64,000 nt of DNA. Origin: Streptomyces mirabilis. Lineage in GTDB: Bacteria > Actinomycetota > Actinomycetes > Streptomycetales > Streptomycetaceae. A program made the position numbers and the translations under genes. How positions within the stretch are numbered: position 1 is the first letter of the stretch; each line of letters starts with the position of its first letter. This document shows positions 36,953 through 45,356 of the stretch, one piece after another. Under the pieces are notes generated by a model. That model was not told the DNA's origin. It worked only from the letters and a program-made list of their open reading frames with translations, and made no database searches. Location of the stretch: NCBI RefSeq assembly GCF_039503195.1, contig NZ_JBCJKP010000001.1, positions 6,262,001 to 6,326,000 of the forward strand, given 5' to 3'.

Positions 36953-38524
36953 TCACCAGGCGCCCTGGCGGACGAGGTGGCGGCGGAGTTTTCCGGTCGA
37001 GGTGCGGGGCAGGGACGGGACGAAGCTGATGGCTCTGGGGACCTTGAACGCGGCGAGGTGCTCGCGTGCCAGGCTCACGAGTTCTGTCTCGAGACCTGAC
37101 GGCCCGGACAGTCCGGAGAGGCCGTGCGGCAGGGGTGAGACGGGGACGACGAAGGCCCGCAGCCGGCTGAAGCCGCGCCAGTCGGTCATGGCCGCGACCG
37201 CGACCTCCTTCACCGCAGGATGGGTCCGCAGTACGGCCTCGACCTCCAGTGGGGAGATGGTGATCCCGCCGACCATCTCCAGGTCGTCGGTGCGTCCCAG
37301 GTGCCGGTAGCTGCCGTCCGGCTCCCGGCGCGCCCGGTCGTGGGTGGCCAGCCAGCCGCCGACCAGGGTGCGTTCCGTCTCCTCGGGCCGGTTCAGATAG
37401 CCGGGCGTCAGCGTCGGGCCGCGCACCCAGAGTTCGCCCTCCGCGCCGTCCTCCACCGGCACACCGGCGCCGTCGCGCAGTTCCACCTCGAAACCGGGGA
37501 CCGGGCGGCCGACCGTGCCCGGGTGGTGGTGCTCGAAGCTGTTGGCGCAGAACGCGTGACCGGCCTCGGTGGAGCCGATCTGCTCCAGGACCGGCGCGCC
37601 CAGTAGATCGGCGACCTGCTTCTCGAGCCCCTCGGGCAGGCACTCCCCGGCCGACACGGCGGCGCGTACGGAGGCGAAGCAGGTCGCGTGGCCGCTGCCC
37701 CGGTCGGCGACGAGGGCGGCGTACGCGGAGGGCACGGAGTAAAGCAGGGTGACCCGGTGCCGGGCGACCAGTTCGTCCACGGCGGCGGGGTTCGGACGCC
37801 GGTCCACCAGGACGGCGGAGGAGCCGGAGAAGAGCGGGAAGACGAAGGCGTTGCCGAAGCCGTACGCGAAGTACAGCTTCGACACCGACAGGGTGACGTC
37901 GTCCGGGGTGATCCGCAGCAGCCGTCGGCCGATGAGGTCGTGGTACGTCTTCGGGTCGCCGTGACAGTGCACGACACCCTTGGGCCGGCCGGTGGTGCCG
38001 GAGGTGTACTGGACGTAGAGCGGGGTGTGCGCGTCGACGGGGTGCGCGGTGGCCGGTTCGGCGTCGGCGGTGAGCGCCATCAGCTGATCGGCGCCGAGGC
38101 GCACACGGTCGGTGAAGCGGTCCTCCAGGCCCGGTCCGGTCACGCAGAGCACGGCCTTGGCGTCCTCGGCCATGAACGCGTGCTCGGGCGGGGGCAGTTC
38201 GGGGTTGACCAGGACCGCGACGGCGCCCAGCCGGGCGGTGGCGAGGAACGCCGCCACCCAGGCGATGCCGTCGGGCAGCGCGAGCAGTACCCGGTCGCCC
38301 GCGCCCACGCCGTGCCCGCGGAGCACACCGGCCGCGCGGCCCGCGAGTTCGTGCACCTCGCCGTGCGTCCAGGCCCGGTGGCCCTGGTGGAAGGCGATCC
38401 GGTCGCCCCAGCCGCGCCGCTCGGCGAGCGCGGCGAGATGGGTGGCGAGGTTGCCGGGGGCGTCGGAGTCCGTGTGGGTGCCGGTCGGCGACTGCGGAGT
38501 GGGCGTGGACGTGGGGATCGTCAC
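36953..38524 (-). CDS. Benzoate/aminobenzoate-CoA ligase-like enzyme
   Basis: 523 residues of the ANL superfamily with benzoate-CoA ligase signatures: YVQYTSGTTGRPKGVVHCHG, VSKLYFAYGFGNAFVFPLFS, EQIGSTEAGHAFCAN, LGRTDDLEMVGGITISPLEVE and the catalytic lysine in PRTSTGKLRRHLV. Benzoate, 4-hydroxybenzoate and aminobenzoate ligases share the SKL-FAYG block. Lying directly after PabAB (4-base GTGA overlap), it probably activates 4-aminobenzoate to the CoA thioester. Downstream use is unknown because no polyketide or peptide synthase lies in the window. Confidence 0.85.
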   Translation of the reverse strand: MTIPTSTPTPQSPTGTHTDSDAPGNLATHLAALAERRGWGDRIAFHQGHRAWTHGEVHELAGRAAGVLRGHGVGAGDRVLLALPDGIAWVAAFLATARLGAVAVLVNPELPPPEHAFMAEDAKAVLCVTGPGLEDRFTDRVRLGADQLMALTADAEPATAHPVDAHTPLYVQYTSGTTGRPKGVVHCHGDPKTYHDLIGRRLLRITPDDVTLSVSKLYFAYGFGNAFVFPLFSGSSAVLVDRRPNPAAVDELVARHRVTLLYSVPSAYAALVADRGSGHATCFASVRAAVSAGECLPEGLEKQVADLLGAPVLEQIGSTEAGHAFCANSFEHHHPGTVGRPVPGFEVELRDGAGVPVEDGAEGELWVRGPTLTPGYLNRPEETERTLVGGWLATHDRARREPDGSYRHLGRTDDLEMVGGITISPLEVEAVLRTHPAVKEVAVAAMTDWRGFSRLRAFVVPVSPLPHGLSGLSGPSGLETELVSLAREHLAAFKVPRAISFVPSLPRTSTGKLRRHLVRQGAW

Positions 38525-40719
38525 CGGGCGGGCTCCTCTACGGCGGCTCGGCGGGGGGTGTCCGCCCGACGGGCGCTCACCCCTGCCGGGGTGGCTTCCT
38601 GGTGCTCCCGCAGGGCCCGCATCTGTGCCGCCGTCTTCAGCAGCATCTCGTCGTACTCCGCGGCCGGATCGGAGTCGAGGACGATCGCGCCGCCCGCGCC
38701 CAGGTGCGTCAGCCCGTCCGCGAGTACGGCGGTACGGATGACGATGCTGAGGTCGGCGCCGCCGCTGCACCCCAGGTAGCCGAGGGCGCCGGAGTACACC
38801 CCGCGCGCCTCGGTCTCCAGCGTGTCGATGATCTCCATGGTGCGCAGCTTCGGCGCGCCGGTCATCGAGCCGCCGGGGAAGCAGGCGCGGACGCAGTCCA
38901 CCGCGTCCGTCTCCGGGCGCAGCCGGCCCTCGACGGTGGAGACGAGCTGGTGCACGGTGGCGTAGGTCTCGGTGGCCATGAGCCGGGAGACGCGTACCGT
39001 CCCGGTCCGGCAGACCCGGCCCAGGTCGTTGCGGAGCAGGTCGACGATCATCAGGTTCTCGGCGCGGGTCTTGGCGTCGGCGGCCAGCGCGTCCCGCAGA
39101 CGTGTGTCCTCCTCCGGGGTGCCGCCCCGGGGCGCGGTGCCCTTGATGGGCCGGGCCTCGGCGACGCCGCCGCGGGCGATCCGCAGGAAGCGCTCGGGGG
39201 AGGCGCCCGCCACGTCGAGGTCGCCGAACCGGAGGAAGGCCGCGTACGGCGCCGGGTCGACGCGGCGCAGCACCCGGTAGAAGTCGTAGGCGTCGGTCGG
39301 CGCGGGCAGGCGGGCGGCGTTGGTCAGACAGATCTCGTAGCTGGTGCCCGCGCGGAGTTCGCGCGCGCAGGCCTCGATGTCCGCGAGGTAGGCGGACCGG
39401 TCGCGGACGAGCCACGGTTCGGCGGCGTCGAGGTCCGGCTCGGCCGACACGGGAGCGGGCGGTAACGGCTGCGGGTCGGGGCCGACGAAGGTGAGCTGGG
39501 CGAGTGCGCCGTCGAGCCAGTCGGTGGCCTCCCGGGTGGCCTGGGGGGTGTCCTCGGCCACACAGACGGCGTAGGTGAAGCCCTCCTGGTGGTCCACCGC
39601 GATCAGCCGGTCGGCGAACAGCCAGCAGGCGTCGGGGGTTTCGGCCCGGTGGCGGTTCGGGGAGCCGCAGTCGGCCTTGGTCTCGTAACCGAAGTAGCCG
39701 ACGTATCCACCGGTGAAGTCGAAGGGCAGCCCGGTGGCGTCCACGCGGCGGTTCGCCAACTGCCGCTTGAGGTAGTCGAAGACGCTCGCCCGGACCTTGC
39801 GCGCGGGCCGGCCGGCCCGCTCGATCTCGCAGCGGCCGCTCGTGACGTCGTACCGGACGAACTCCGAGAGCGGCCCGGAGCCGTCACCGAAGAACGAGAA
39901 CCGTGACCGCCCCTCCTCGACCCGCGCGCTGTCCAGCCAGAACGCCCGCGGGGAGGCGGCGTACATGCGGGTGAAGGCGGCCTCCGCGTCGACGGGGGTG
40001 GCGATGCGGCGGGTGTGCAGCCGGTGGGCGGGGCGGACGGTCCGCGCGGGGCGGGAGGGCGTGGCGGGGGCGGGGACGGCCGCCGCGGACGGGGGGACCG
40101 CGGTGTTCTTCGTACGGGTCTTGCGGGCGCGTTGCGCCGTGAGGTTGCGGAAGTTCACGAGCATCCGGTGGCCGTACTCGGTGAGGACGGACTCCGGGTG
40201 GAACTGCACCCCCCACAGCGGCCGGGTTCGGTGCCGCAGCCCCATCAGGACGCCGTCCTCGGACCAGGCCGTGGCCTCCAGTGTCTCGGGCAGCGGCTCG
40301 CGCACGGACAGCGAGTGGTAGCGGACCGCGGTGAAGTGCTGCGGCAGCCCCTGGAACAGGTCCCGCTCGTCGTGCCGGATTCTCGACAGATGCCCGTGCC
40401 GGGGCTCCGGGGCGGGCAGCACCCGGCCCCGCTCCCCGAGTGCGATGCCCTGGTGGCCCAGGCAGACACCGAGCACCGGGATCGTGGACTCCGCGAGCAC
40501 TCCGGCGCTGATCCCGAAGTCACGGGATTCGGCCGGGTGCCCCGGTCCCGGCGACACCACCACATTGTCGAATTCCGAGAGATCCGGAGTTCTTCCTTCT
40601 GTTCCGTCGGGGGTGGCGTCGTTGAGGATCACCACCGGCTCCTCGCCGTTGACCTCGGCGATCAGCTGGAACAGGTTGTACGTGTACGAGTCGTAATTGT
40701 CGATGAGCAGGGTCTTCAC
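38521..40719 (-). CDS. pabAB: Fused aminodeoxychorismate synthase, PabA-PabB
   Basis: 732 residues. The glutamine amidotransferase comes first (LLIDNYDSYTYNLFQLI, nucleophile Cys86 in LGVCLGHQG, His174 and Glu176 in FHPESVLTEYG). After a Pro/Ala linker the chorismate-binding half has PIKGTAPRGGTPEEDTRL (Lys of the PabB type), NLMIVDLLRNDLGRVC, FPGGSMTGAPK and YSGALGYLG. It makes 4-amino-4-deoxychorismate from chorismate and glutamine. The PabA-first order separates it from TrpEG or PhzE-type fusions. Such fusions occur in folate and antibiotic pathways; the cluster favours the latter. The GTG start has a very strong ribosome site, aagggaggtg. Confidence 0.93.
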   Translation of the reverse strand: MKTLLIDNYDSYTYNLFQLIAEVNGEEPVVILNDATPDGTEGRTPDLSEFDNVVVSPGPGHPAESRDFGISAGVLAESTIPVLGVCLGHQGIALGERGRVLPAPEPRHGHLSRIRHDERDLFQGLPQHFTAVRYHSLSVREPLPETLEATAWSEDGVLMGLRHRTRPLWGVQFHPESVLTEYGHRMLVNFRNLTAQRARKTRTKNTAVPPSAAAVPAPATPSRPARTVRPAHRLHTRRIATPVDAEAAFTRMYAASPRAFWLDSARVEEGRSRFSFFGDGSGPLSEFVRYDVTSGRCEIERAGRPARKVRASVFDYLKRQLANRRVDATGLPFDFTGGYVGYFGYETKADCGSPNRHRAETPDACWLFADRLIAVDHQEGFTYAVCVAEDTPQATREATDWLDGALAQLTFVGPDPQPLPPAPVSAEPDLDAAEPWLVRDRSAYLADIEACARELRAGTSYEICLTNAARLPAPTDAYDFYRVLRRVDPAPYAAFLRFGDLDVAGASPERFLRIARGGVAEARPIKGTAPRGGTPEEDTRLRDALAADAKTRAENLMIVDLLRNDLGRVCRTGTVRVSRLMATETYATVHQLVSTVEGRLRPETDAVDCVRACFPGGSMTGAPKLRTMEIIDTLETEARGVYSGALGYLGCSGGADLSIVIRTAVLADGLTHLGAGGAIVLDSDPAAEYDEMLLKTAAQMRALREHQEATPAGVSARRADTPRRAAVEEPAR

Positions 40720-40749
40720 CCGCCCACCTCCCTTTGATCGTTCTCGGGC

Positions 40750-41337
40750 CTACGCGGTCCGTCTTTTGTGGCGTCCGCGGAGCGCCTGGAGCGGTGGGTA
40801 CAGCCATTTCTTGAAGAACCGCTGAAGGCGCGGCATGAGAATCCAGGTGACGAGGGCCGTCACACACAGACACAACAGCAGTGTTCGGATGAGCGGATTG
40901 AGACCACCGAGATACGGAATCACTAGCAGATTGAATAGCAGCACCGGTGGGAAAACCGCGCTCATATTCACGAACCAAAGCTTCCATTTCGCGGGCGAGG
41001 GCGGTGCGGCCGGCGGTTTCGGCGGGCCGGTCTGGGCATCGAACCAGCTCTTGGAGCCCCGCACGCTCCGCCGGCCCGTCTCCCGGGCGAACGGGTCCGC
41101 CCGGGTGGCCCACTGCGCCCGGATGGTCGAGTCTTCCCAGGCCAGGGCCGACCCTTCGCTGTCGAAGCGGTAGACCACATGCCACTCCGCCCCTCCGTCG
41201 GCAAGTACACCACCCCCCAGGAAGCCCGGTTCGCGCGAGCTCGCCCGCAGTACGGCCCACCCCCAGGAGTGGAAGTCGGTCTCGCGGCCCGGGATCACGT
41301 GATACGCCACGGTGACGGTTACGGGATTCCTGGTCAC
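40750..41337 (-). CDS. Antibiotic biosynthesis monooxygenase (ABM)-domain membrane protein
   Basis: 195 residues. The N-terminal ABM-like ferredoxin fold is VTVTVAYHVIPGRETDFHSW ... SREPGFLGGGVL ... EWHVVYRFDSEGSALAWEDS. The C-terminal half has two membrane helices (FPPVLLFNLLVIPYLG, IRTLLLCLCVTALVTWILMP) and a basic end, as in the COG3224 family. Start GTG 41337 is chosen because the ABM domain begins there and upstream sequence is AT-rich and promoter-like. A Shine-Dalgarno is missing, so the message may be leaderless. First gene of the operon leading into pabAB 30 bases on. True enzymatic activity is unproven for this family. Confidence 0.75.
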   Translation of the reverse strand: MTRNPVTVTVAYHVIPGRETDFHSWGWAVLRASSREPGFLGGGVLADGGAEWHVVYRFDSEGSALAWEDSTIRAQWATRADPFARETGRRSVRGSKSWFDAQTGPPKPPAAPPSPAKWKLWFVNMSAVFPPVLLFNLLVIPYLGGLNPLIRTLLLCLCVTALVTWILMPRLQRFFKKWLYPPLQALRGRHKRRTA

Positions 41338-41344
41338 GCCATCG

Positions 41345-41373
41345 AGTACGGAAAGCGCGTACAGCGCGTTCAA
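41345..41373 (-). promoter_or_regulatory. Candidate promoter of the aminobenzoate operon
   Basis: On the minus strand TTGAAC (41373-41368), a 17-bp spacer and CGTACT (41350-41345) lie 7 bases before the GTG at 41337, consistent with a leaderless transcript. The -10 match is imperfect. The 233-base divergent gap is the least GC-rich stretch of the region. Confidence 0.35.
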
Positions 41374-41570
41374 ATCTTCAACGAAGTTTCCCGAGCGTCC
41401 GGATCGTGACCTTTTGTTTACCTTTCGGTTGTCTTGGCATCTTCTGCAGATCGATACTCCTGGTAACTCTCCCGTAATTTCAGAAAGTGCTTGCGAGGCC
41501 CGCAGATAAAGCTGCACGATCGCCATCCGTCGCCGCTGCGGCCCCTCTCTTGCACCAAGAAGGAGATCCC

Positions 41571-42350
41571 ATGTCCAGGTACGACTGGAATATGAACCAC
41601 GAGGAAATCGAGCGGGCGCGTTCCGTGATCGAACCCGCTCGCAAGGAGGTCACCACCCACCCGATTTACCAGCGGATGAACAGCCGGGAGGACATGGCGA
41701 CGTTCATGGCGCACCATGTGTTCGCGGTATGGGACTTCATGTCGCTCCTGAAGTCCCTCCAACGGGAACTGACCTGCGTCGACGTCCCCTGGGTGCCGCG
41801 TGGCACGGAGGCGAGCCGACGCCTGATCAACGACATCGTCCTGGTCGAGGAGAGCGACGAACTGAACGGCGGCTTCACCAGCCACTTCGAGCTGTACCGC
41901 GCGGGCATGACCGAGGCGGACGCCGACGGGACCAGGATCGACACCTTCCTCGCCCTGATCGCCGAGGGCCACGACGTGCCCTCCGCGCTCCGCGTCGCCC
42001 AAGTCCCCGCGCCCGCAGCCGGGTTCGTCCGCACCACCTTCGAGATCATCTCGGACCGGCCGCTGCACTGCCGGGCGGCCGCGTTCGCCTTCTCCCGGGA
42101 GGACCTCATCCCCGACATGTTCGATCAGGTCATCAAGAAGGAGGGCACCGACCGCTTCCCGCTCTTCTGCGACTACCTGGCCCGACATATCGAGGTCGAC
42201 GGCGAGGAACACACCCCCATGGCCCTGCAGATGGTGGCCGACCTCTGCGGCACGGACGACACGCGCTGGCAGGAGGCGGTCGAAACAGCGACGCTGGCCC
42301 TGGAGGCGAGGGTCCGGTTGTGGGACGGGATCGTGGAGGCGATGACCTGA
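41571..42350 (+). CDS. DUF3050 protein, heme-oxygenase-like fold
   Basis: 259 residues. Matches the DUF3050 family pattern: [73 protein letters not shown] and [16 protein letters not shown]. The family belongs to the heme-oxygenase/TenA-like superfamily. Possible metal ligands are the EExDE-N7-H segment and HIEVDGEEH (H-x3-D-x3-H), close to heme-oxygenase-like diiron oxidases (H-x3-D-x2-H). No member has an activity known to me. ATG 41571 has aagaaggaga 4 bases upstream. It is transcribed divergently from the aminobenzoate operon and shares its control region. Confidence 0.82.
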   Translation: MSRYDWNMNHEEIERARSVIEPARKEVTTHPIYQRMNSREDMATFMAHHVFAVWDFMSLLKSLQRELTCVDVPWVPRGTEASRRLINDIVLVEESDELNGGFTSHFELYRAGMTEADADGTRIDTFLALIAEGHDVPSALRVAQVPAPAAGFVRTTFEIISDRPLHCRAAAFAFSREDLIPDMFDQVIKKEGTDRFPLFCDYLARHIEVDGEEHTPMALQMVADLCGTDDTRWQEAVETATLALEARVRLWDGIVEAMT

Positions 42351-42711
42351 GGACCGGAGGGGCGCGCCGCCGCGGACGGCCCCCTGCGGCGGGGCTGCGC
42401 CGTGCTTCTCCCTCCAGGGATCCGCGGCGGCCCGGACGCGAACGGGGGCCGCCCACTCGCGCCCGCGTGGAGCCGCTCGAACGCGGGGTCCTGGTACGCC
42501 GACCACGATCGCCGGCCGGGGCGAGACGCACCCGCGGCCGCGGAGCACTCGGGGATCTTGCGCGTGCTGTCAGGGCTGCGGTGCTGCAGCTCGTCGGTAC
42601 GCTCCAGCGCTCCTTGTCCTGCTCGGGCCTCTCCGGTGGTGTTCGTTCCGTACGTGTTCGAGCTCGTCGACGGCAAGATCAAGCGGTTCGACTGCTACGC
42701 CGAGGGCTCCG
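42351..42711. other. Gap between DUF3050 gene and convergent transporter
   Basis: This 361-base gap holds no intact gene. Its right end contains a remnant that reads like the end of an NTF2/SnoaL-like protein (see next entry). The left part is G/C-rich with palindromes such as cgccgccgcggacgg but no clear terminator. Confidence 0.45.
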
Positions 42712-42713
42712 TC
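42633..42713 (+). pseudogene. Remnant of an NTF2/SnoaL-like gene
   Basis: The plus-strand frame reads PVVFVPYVFELVDGKIKRF followed by DCYAEGSV, which resembles the last strands of SnoaL/NTF2-like proteins (VFEL-DGKI-RFDCY). Upstream, the frame dissolves into non-homologous sequence with no start or ribosome site. The fragment runs into the opposite gene's 3' end, so it looks like a decayed leftover. Confidence 0.35.
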
Positions 42714-43575
42714 ACCCCTCCTGCACGGGCTCCTTCGCCGGTTCTTCCACCGGCGCCTCCCCGAACCGTGCCAGCGCCAACGCGCCCGCCACCGCCACCG
42801 CGAACCCCAGTACCGCCAGCCAGGCCAGGCCCTCGCGGGTGCGGTCGCCCAGCCAGATCACGCCCACCAGGGCCGGTCCGATGGTCTCGCCGATGACCAG
42901 ACCGGCCGTGGCCGTCGTCACCGAGCCGCGCTGCAGCGCCGAGGTCAGCAGGATGAACGCGGCGCCTCCGCCGATGAGCAGCGCGTACGTCGCCGGGTTG
43001 GTCAGCAGCGTGGCGGGCGCGAGGTCGTCGATCAGTCGTACCGAGACCTCTACGACCCCGAACCCGAACCCGGCCCCGAGCCCGAGGACCAACGCCCGGC
43101 CCCGCCCGGACAACCGCCCGCCCACCAGACCGAGCAGCAGTACCACCACCGCGGTCCCCAGCATCCAGTACTTCAGCGTCATGGACCCGGCCTCGCTGCC
43201 CTCCGTCCCGGACGCCAGCCCGAGCATCGCCAGCCCCGCGCACACCACTCCCACCGCGGCCCACTCCACCCCGCTCAACCGCACGTGCAGCAGCCGCGCG
43301 GCGACCACCGCCGTCACCGCGAGGCTCGCCGCCAGCGCCGCCCCGACCGCGTAGATGGGGATGGAGCGAAGCGCCGCGATCTGCAACAGGAAGCCAAGCC
43401 CGTCCAGCGCGAGGCCCGCCACATACCGCCACTGCCGCAGCGCCCGCAGCAGCAGAGCCGCGTCCCCGCCCGAGCCGCCGCTGTCGGCCGCCGCCCGCGC
43501 GGCGATCGCCTGCAACACCGTCGCCGTACCGAAGCAGACCGCCGCGCCGAGCGCGCACACCATTCCAAAGAGCAC
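42712..43575 (-). CDS. DMT/EamA-type membrane transporter
   Basis: 287 residues with about nine or ten hydrophobic helices: VLFGMVCALGAAVCFGTATV, YVAGLALDGLGFLLQIAAL, IYAVGAALAASLAVTAVVAA, and a second half GSVTTATAGLVIGETIGPALVG. Two EamA-like repeats suggest a drug/metabolite transporter, substrate unknown. The C-terminus is acidic (EAPVEEPAKEPVQEG). The start is uncertain: GTG 43575 or ATG 43563, neither with a good ribosome site. It faces the divergent lipoprotein gene. Confidence 0.75.
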   Translation of the reverse strand: MLFGMVCALGAAVCFGTATVLQAIAARAAADSGGSGGDAALLLRALRQWRYVAGLALDGLGFLLQIAALRSIPIYAVGAALAASLAVTAVVAARLLHVRLSGVEWAAVGVVCAGLAMLGLASGTEGSEAGSMTLKYWMLGTAVVVLLLGLVGGRLSGRGRALVLGLGAGFGFGVVEVSVRLIDDLAPATLLTNPATYALLIGGGAAFILLTSALQRGSVTTATAGLVIGETIGPALVGVIWLGDRTREGLAWLAVLGFAVAVAGALALARFGEAPVEEPAKEPVQEG

Positions 43576-43698
43576 GAAGTGACTGTAGGCGACGCCGAAT
43601 CGAAGGGGTCCCTCGCCCGCCTTGCGCAAAGGACCTCTAATCTGATCGCCTGCGTCAAGCAAAGCGCGCGCACGCTCATGACAAACGGGGGATCGAAG

Positions 43699-44082
43699 AT
43701 GGCGGACACACGACGGCAACTGCGCTCGGGCACGGTCGTACTCGGCGGCATGGGACTCCTCGCGGCGGCCCTCACCGCCTGCTCCTCGGAGCCGGACAAG
43801 CGCTGCGTCGACCGCGACAGCTACACCTCGCTCAAGGGCTACAAGGTCATCGCCGACAAGAACTGCAAGACCACCAAGTCCGTCAAGACCACCAAGACCA
43901 GGACCACGAAGACCTCGGTCAGCAGCGGCTGGTACTACGGCGGCAAGAAGAAGGGCGGCTGGGTCGACGGCGGCTCCTTCACCAAGGCGAGCAAGGGATC
44001 CGGCAGCAGCACCAGCGGCGGCAGCCACCACTCCGTCGACCGCGGCGGCTTCGGCAGCGGCAAGGGCAGCTCCGGCGGCTGA
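43699..44082 (+). CDS. YgiB/DUF1190-like lipoprotein
   Basis: 127 residues. A basic N-terminus, hydrophobic core and lipobox LTAC give lipidated Cys28. The mature part has KRCVDRDSYTSLKGYKVIAD, a Lys/Thr-rich stretch and a Gly/Ser-rich tail ending RGGFGSGKGSSGG. The RGGFG ending and pairing with a glutathionylspermidine-synthase-like gene recall the enterobacterial YgiB-YgiC pair. The DUF1190 assignment is my judgement from pattern. ATG 43699 has ggggga 7 bases upstream. Confidence 0.7.
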   Translation: MADTRRQLRSGTVVLGGMGLLAAALTACSSEPDKRCVDRDSYTSLKGYKVIADKNCKTTKSVKTTKTRTTKTSVSSGWYYGGKKKGGWVDGGSFTKASKGSGSSTSGGSHHSVDRGGFGSGKGSSGG

Positions 44083-44153
44083 GCGACGCGACACCACGTC
44101 ACCGCACCCGTAGCCGTGGGCCGCGCGCCCAGCACCGATCGGACCCGTACGCC

Positions 44154-45341
44154 ATGGAGCGCCGCACCATCGAGCCCCGAGCCGGCTGGCAGCAGACCGT
44201 CGAGCGACAGGGTCTCATCTACCCCCTGACCCGCTACCCGGACGACTCCCTGCGCCCCTACTGGGACGAGAGCGCGTACTACGCCTTCTCACTCCCGGAG
44301 GTGGAGGCGCTGGAGGAGGTCGTCGAGGAACTGCACCGCATGTGCCTGGCGGCGGCCGAGCACATCGTCACGGAGAACCGTTTCGCCGACCTCGGCATCA
44401 CCGACCCGCGCGTGGTGCGGGCGGTCGCCGAGGCCTGGCAGCGCCGCGGCGAACTCCCCTCCGTCTACGGCCGTTTCGACCTGCGTCACGACGGCACGGG
44501 CCCCGCCAAGATGCTGGAGTACAACGCGGACACCCCGACGTCCCTCGTCGAGGCGGCGAGCCCGCAGTGGTTCTGGATGGAGGACCGCTTCCCCGGCGCC
44601 GACCAGTGGAACTCCCTGCACGAACGCCTCGTCGCCGCCTGGAAGAAGCAGGCCGTCCTCCTCCCGCCGGGCAGCCCCCTCTACTTCGCGCACTCCGCCG
44701 CCGACGAACTCGGCGAGGACCTGATGACCGTCGCGTACCTGAAGGAGACGGCGCAGCAGGCGGGCCTCGACACCGACTGGATCTCGGTGGAGGAGATCGG
44801 CTGGGACCCCCTCTCCGGCCGCTTCGTCGACAACCAGCTCCGTTTCATCCGCAGTTGCTTCAAGCTCTACCCCTGGGAGTGGCTCACCACCGACCGCTTC
44901 GCCGACCACGTCCTGGACACCCTCGACAACGGCGGCGGTACGGGCACGACCCTGTGGATCGAGCCCGCCTGGAAGATGCTCCTCAGCAACAAGGCCCTCC
45001 TCGCCGTGCTCTGGGAGCTGTACCCGGGCCACCCCAACCTCCTCCCCGCCTACCTCGACGGACCCCGGGAGCTGGCCACCACCCAGGGGTACGTCGCCAA
45101 GCCGCTCCTCGGCCGCGAGGGCGCCGGGGTGACGGTGCACGCGCCGGGCGCCGCCCCCGTCGTACGCGAGGACGAGCCCTGTTGCTACCAGGAACTGGCC
45201 CCCCTTCCCTCCTTCGACGGCAACCATGTCGTCCTCGGTGCCTGGGTCGTGGACGGCGAGTCGGCGGGGCTCGGCATCCGTGAGTCGTCCGGGCTGGTCA
45301 CGGACGAGTACGCCCGCTTCCTGCCCCACGTGATCCTCTAG
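44154..45341 (+). CDS. Glutathionylspermidine synthase-like ATP-grasp protein (YgiC type)
   Basis: 395 residues. Family marks are YWDESAYYAFSLPEVEALEE, YGRFDLRHDGTGPAKMLEYN with ADTPTSL, RFIRSCFKLYPWEWL, WKMLLSNKALLAVLWELYPG, and the ATP-grasp end VAKPLLGREGAGVTV. The fold ligates a carboxylate to an amine with ATP. Actinomycetes lack glutathione, so the substrate is not glutathionylspermidine; YgiC/YjfC homologues are of unknown specificity. It lies 71 bases after the lipoprotein gene and is likely co-transcribed. The 3' end nearly touches convergent rocD. Confidence 0.85.
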   Translation: MERRTIEPRAGWQQTVERQGLIYPLTRYPDDSLRPYWDESAYYAFSLPEVEALEEVVEELHRMCLAAAEHIVTENRFADLGITDPRVVRAVAEAWQRRGELPSVYGRFDLRHDGTGPAKMLEYNADTPTSLVEAASPQWFWMEDRFPGADQWNSLHERLVAAWKKQAVLLPPGSPLYFAHSAADELGEDLMTVAYLKETAQQAGLDTDWISVEEIGWDPLSGRFVDNQLRFIRSCFKLYPWEWLTTDRFADHVLDTLDNGGGTGTTLWIEPAWKMLLSNKALLAVLWELYPGHPNLLPAYLDGPRELATTQGYVAKPLLGREGAGVTVHAPGAAPVVREDEPCCYQELAPLPSFDGNHVVLGAWVVDGESAGLGIRESSGLVTDEYARFLPHVIL

Positions 45342-45356
45342 GCGCCCGGTCGGCGC

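Noticed and set aside
38521..40719. Anthranilate or isochorismate synthase (TrpE/TrpG, PhzE) as identity of the fused synthase
   Set aside because: The amidotransferase domain is N-terminal and the chorismate half has the PIKGTAPRG lysine of PabB; TrpEG and PhzE fusions have the synthase domain first.
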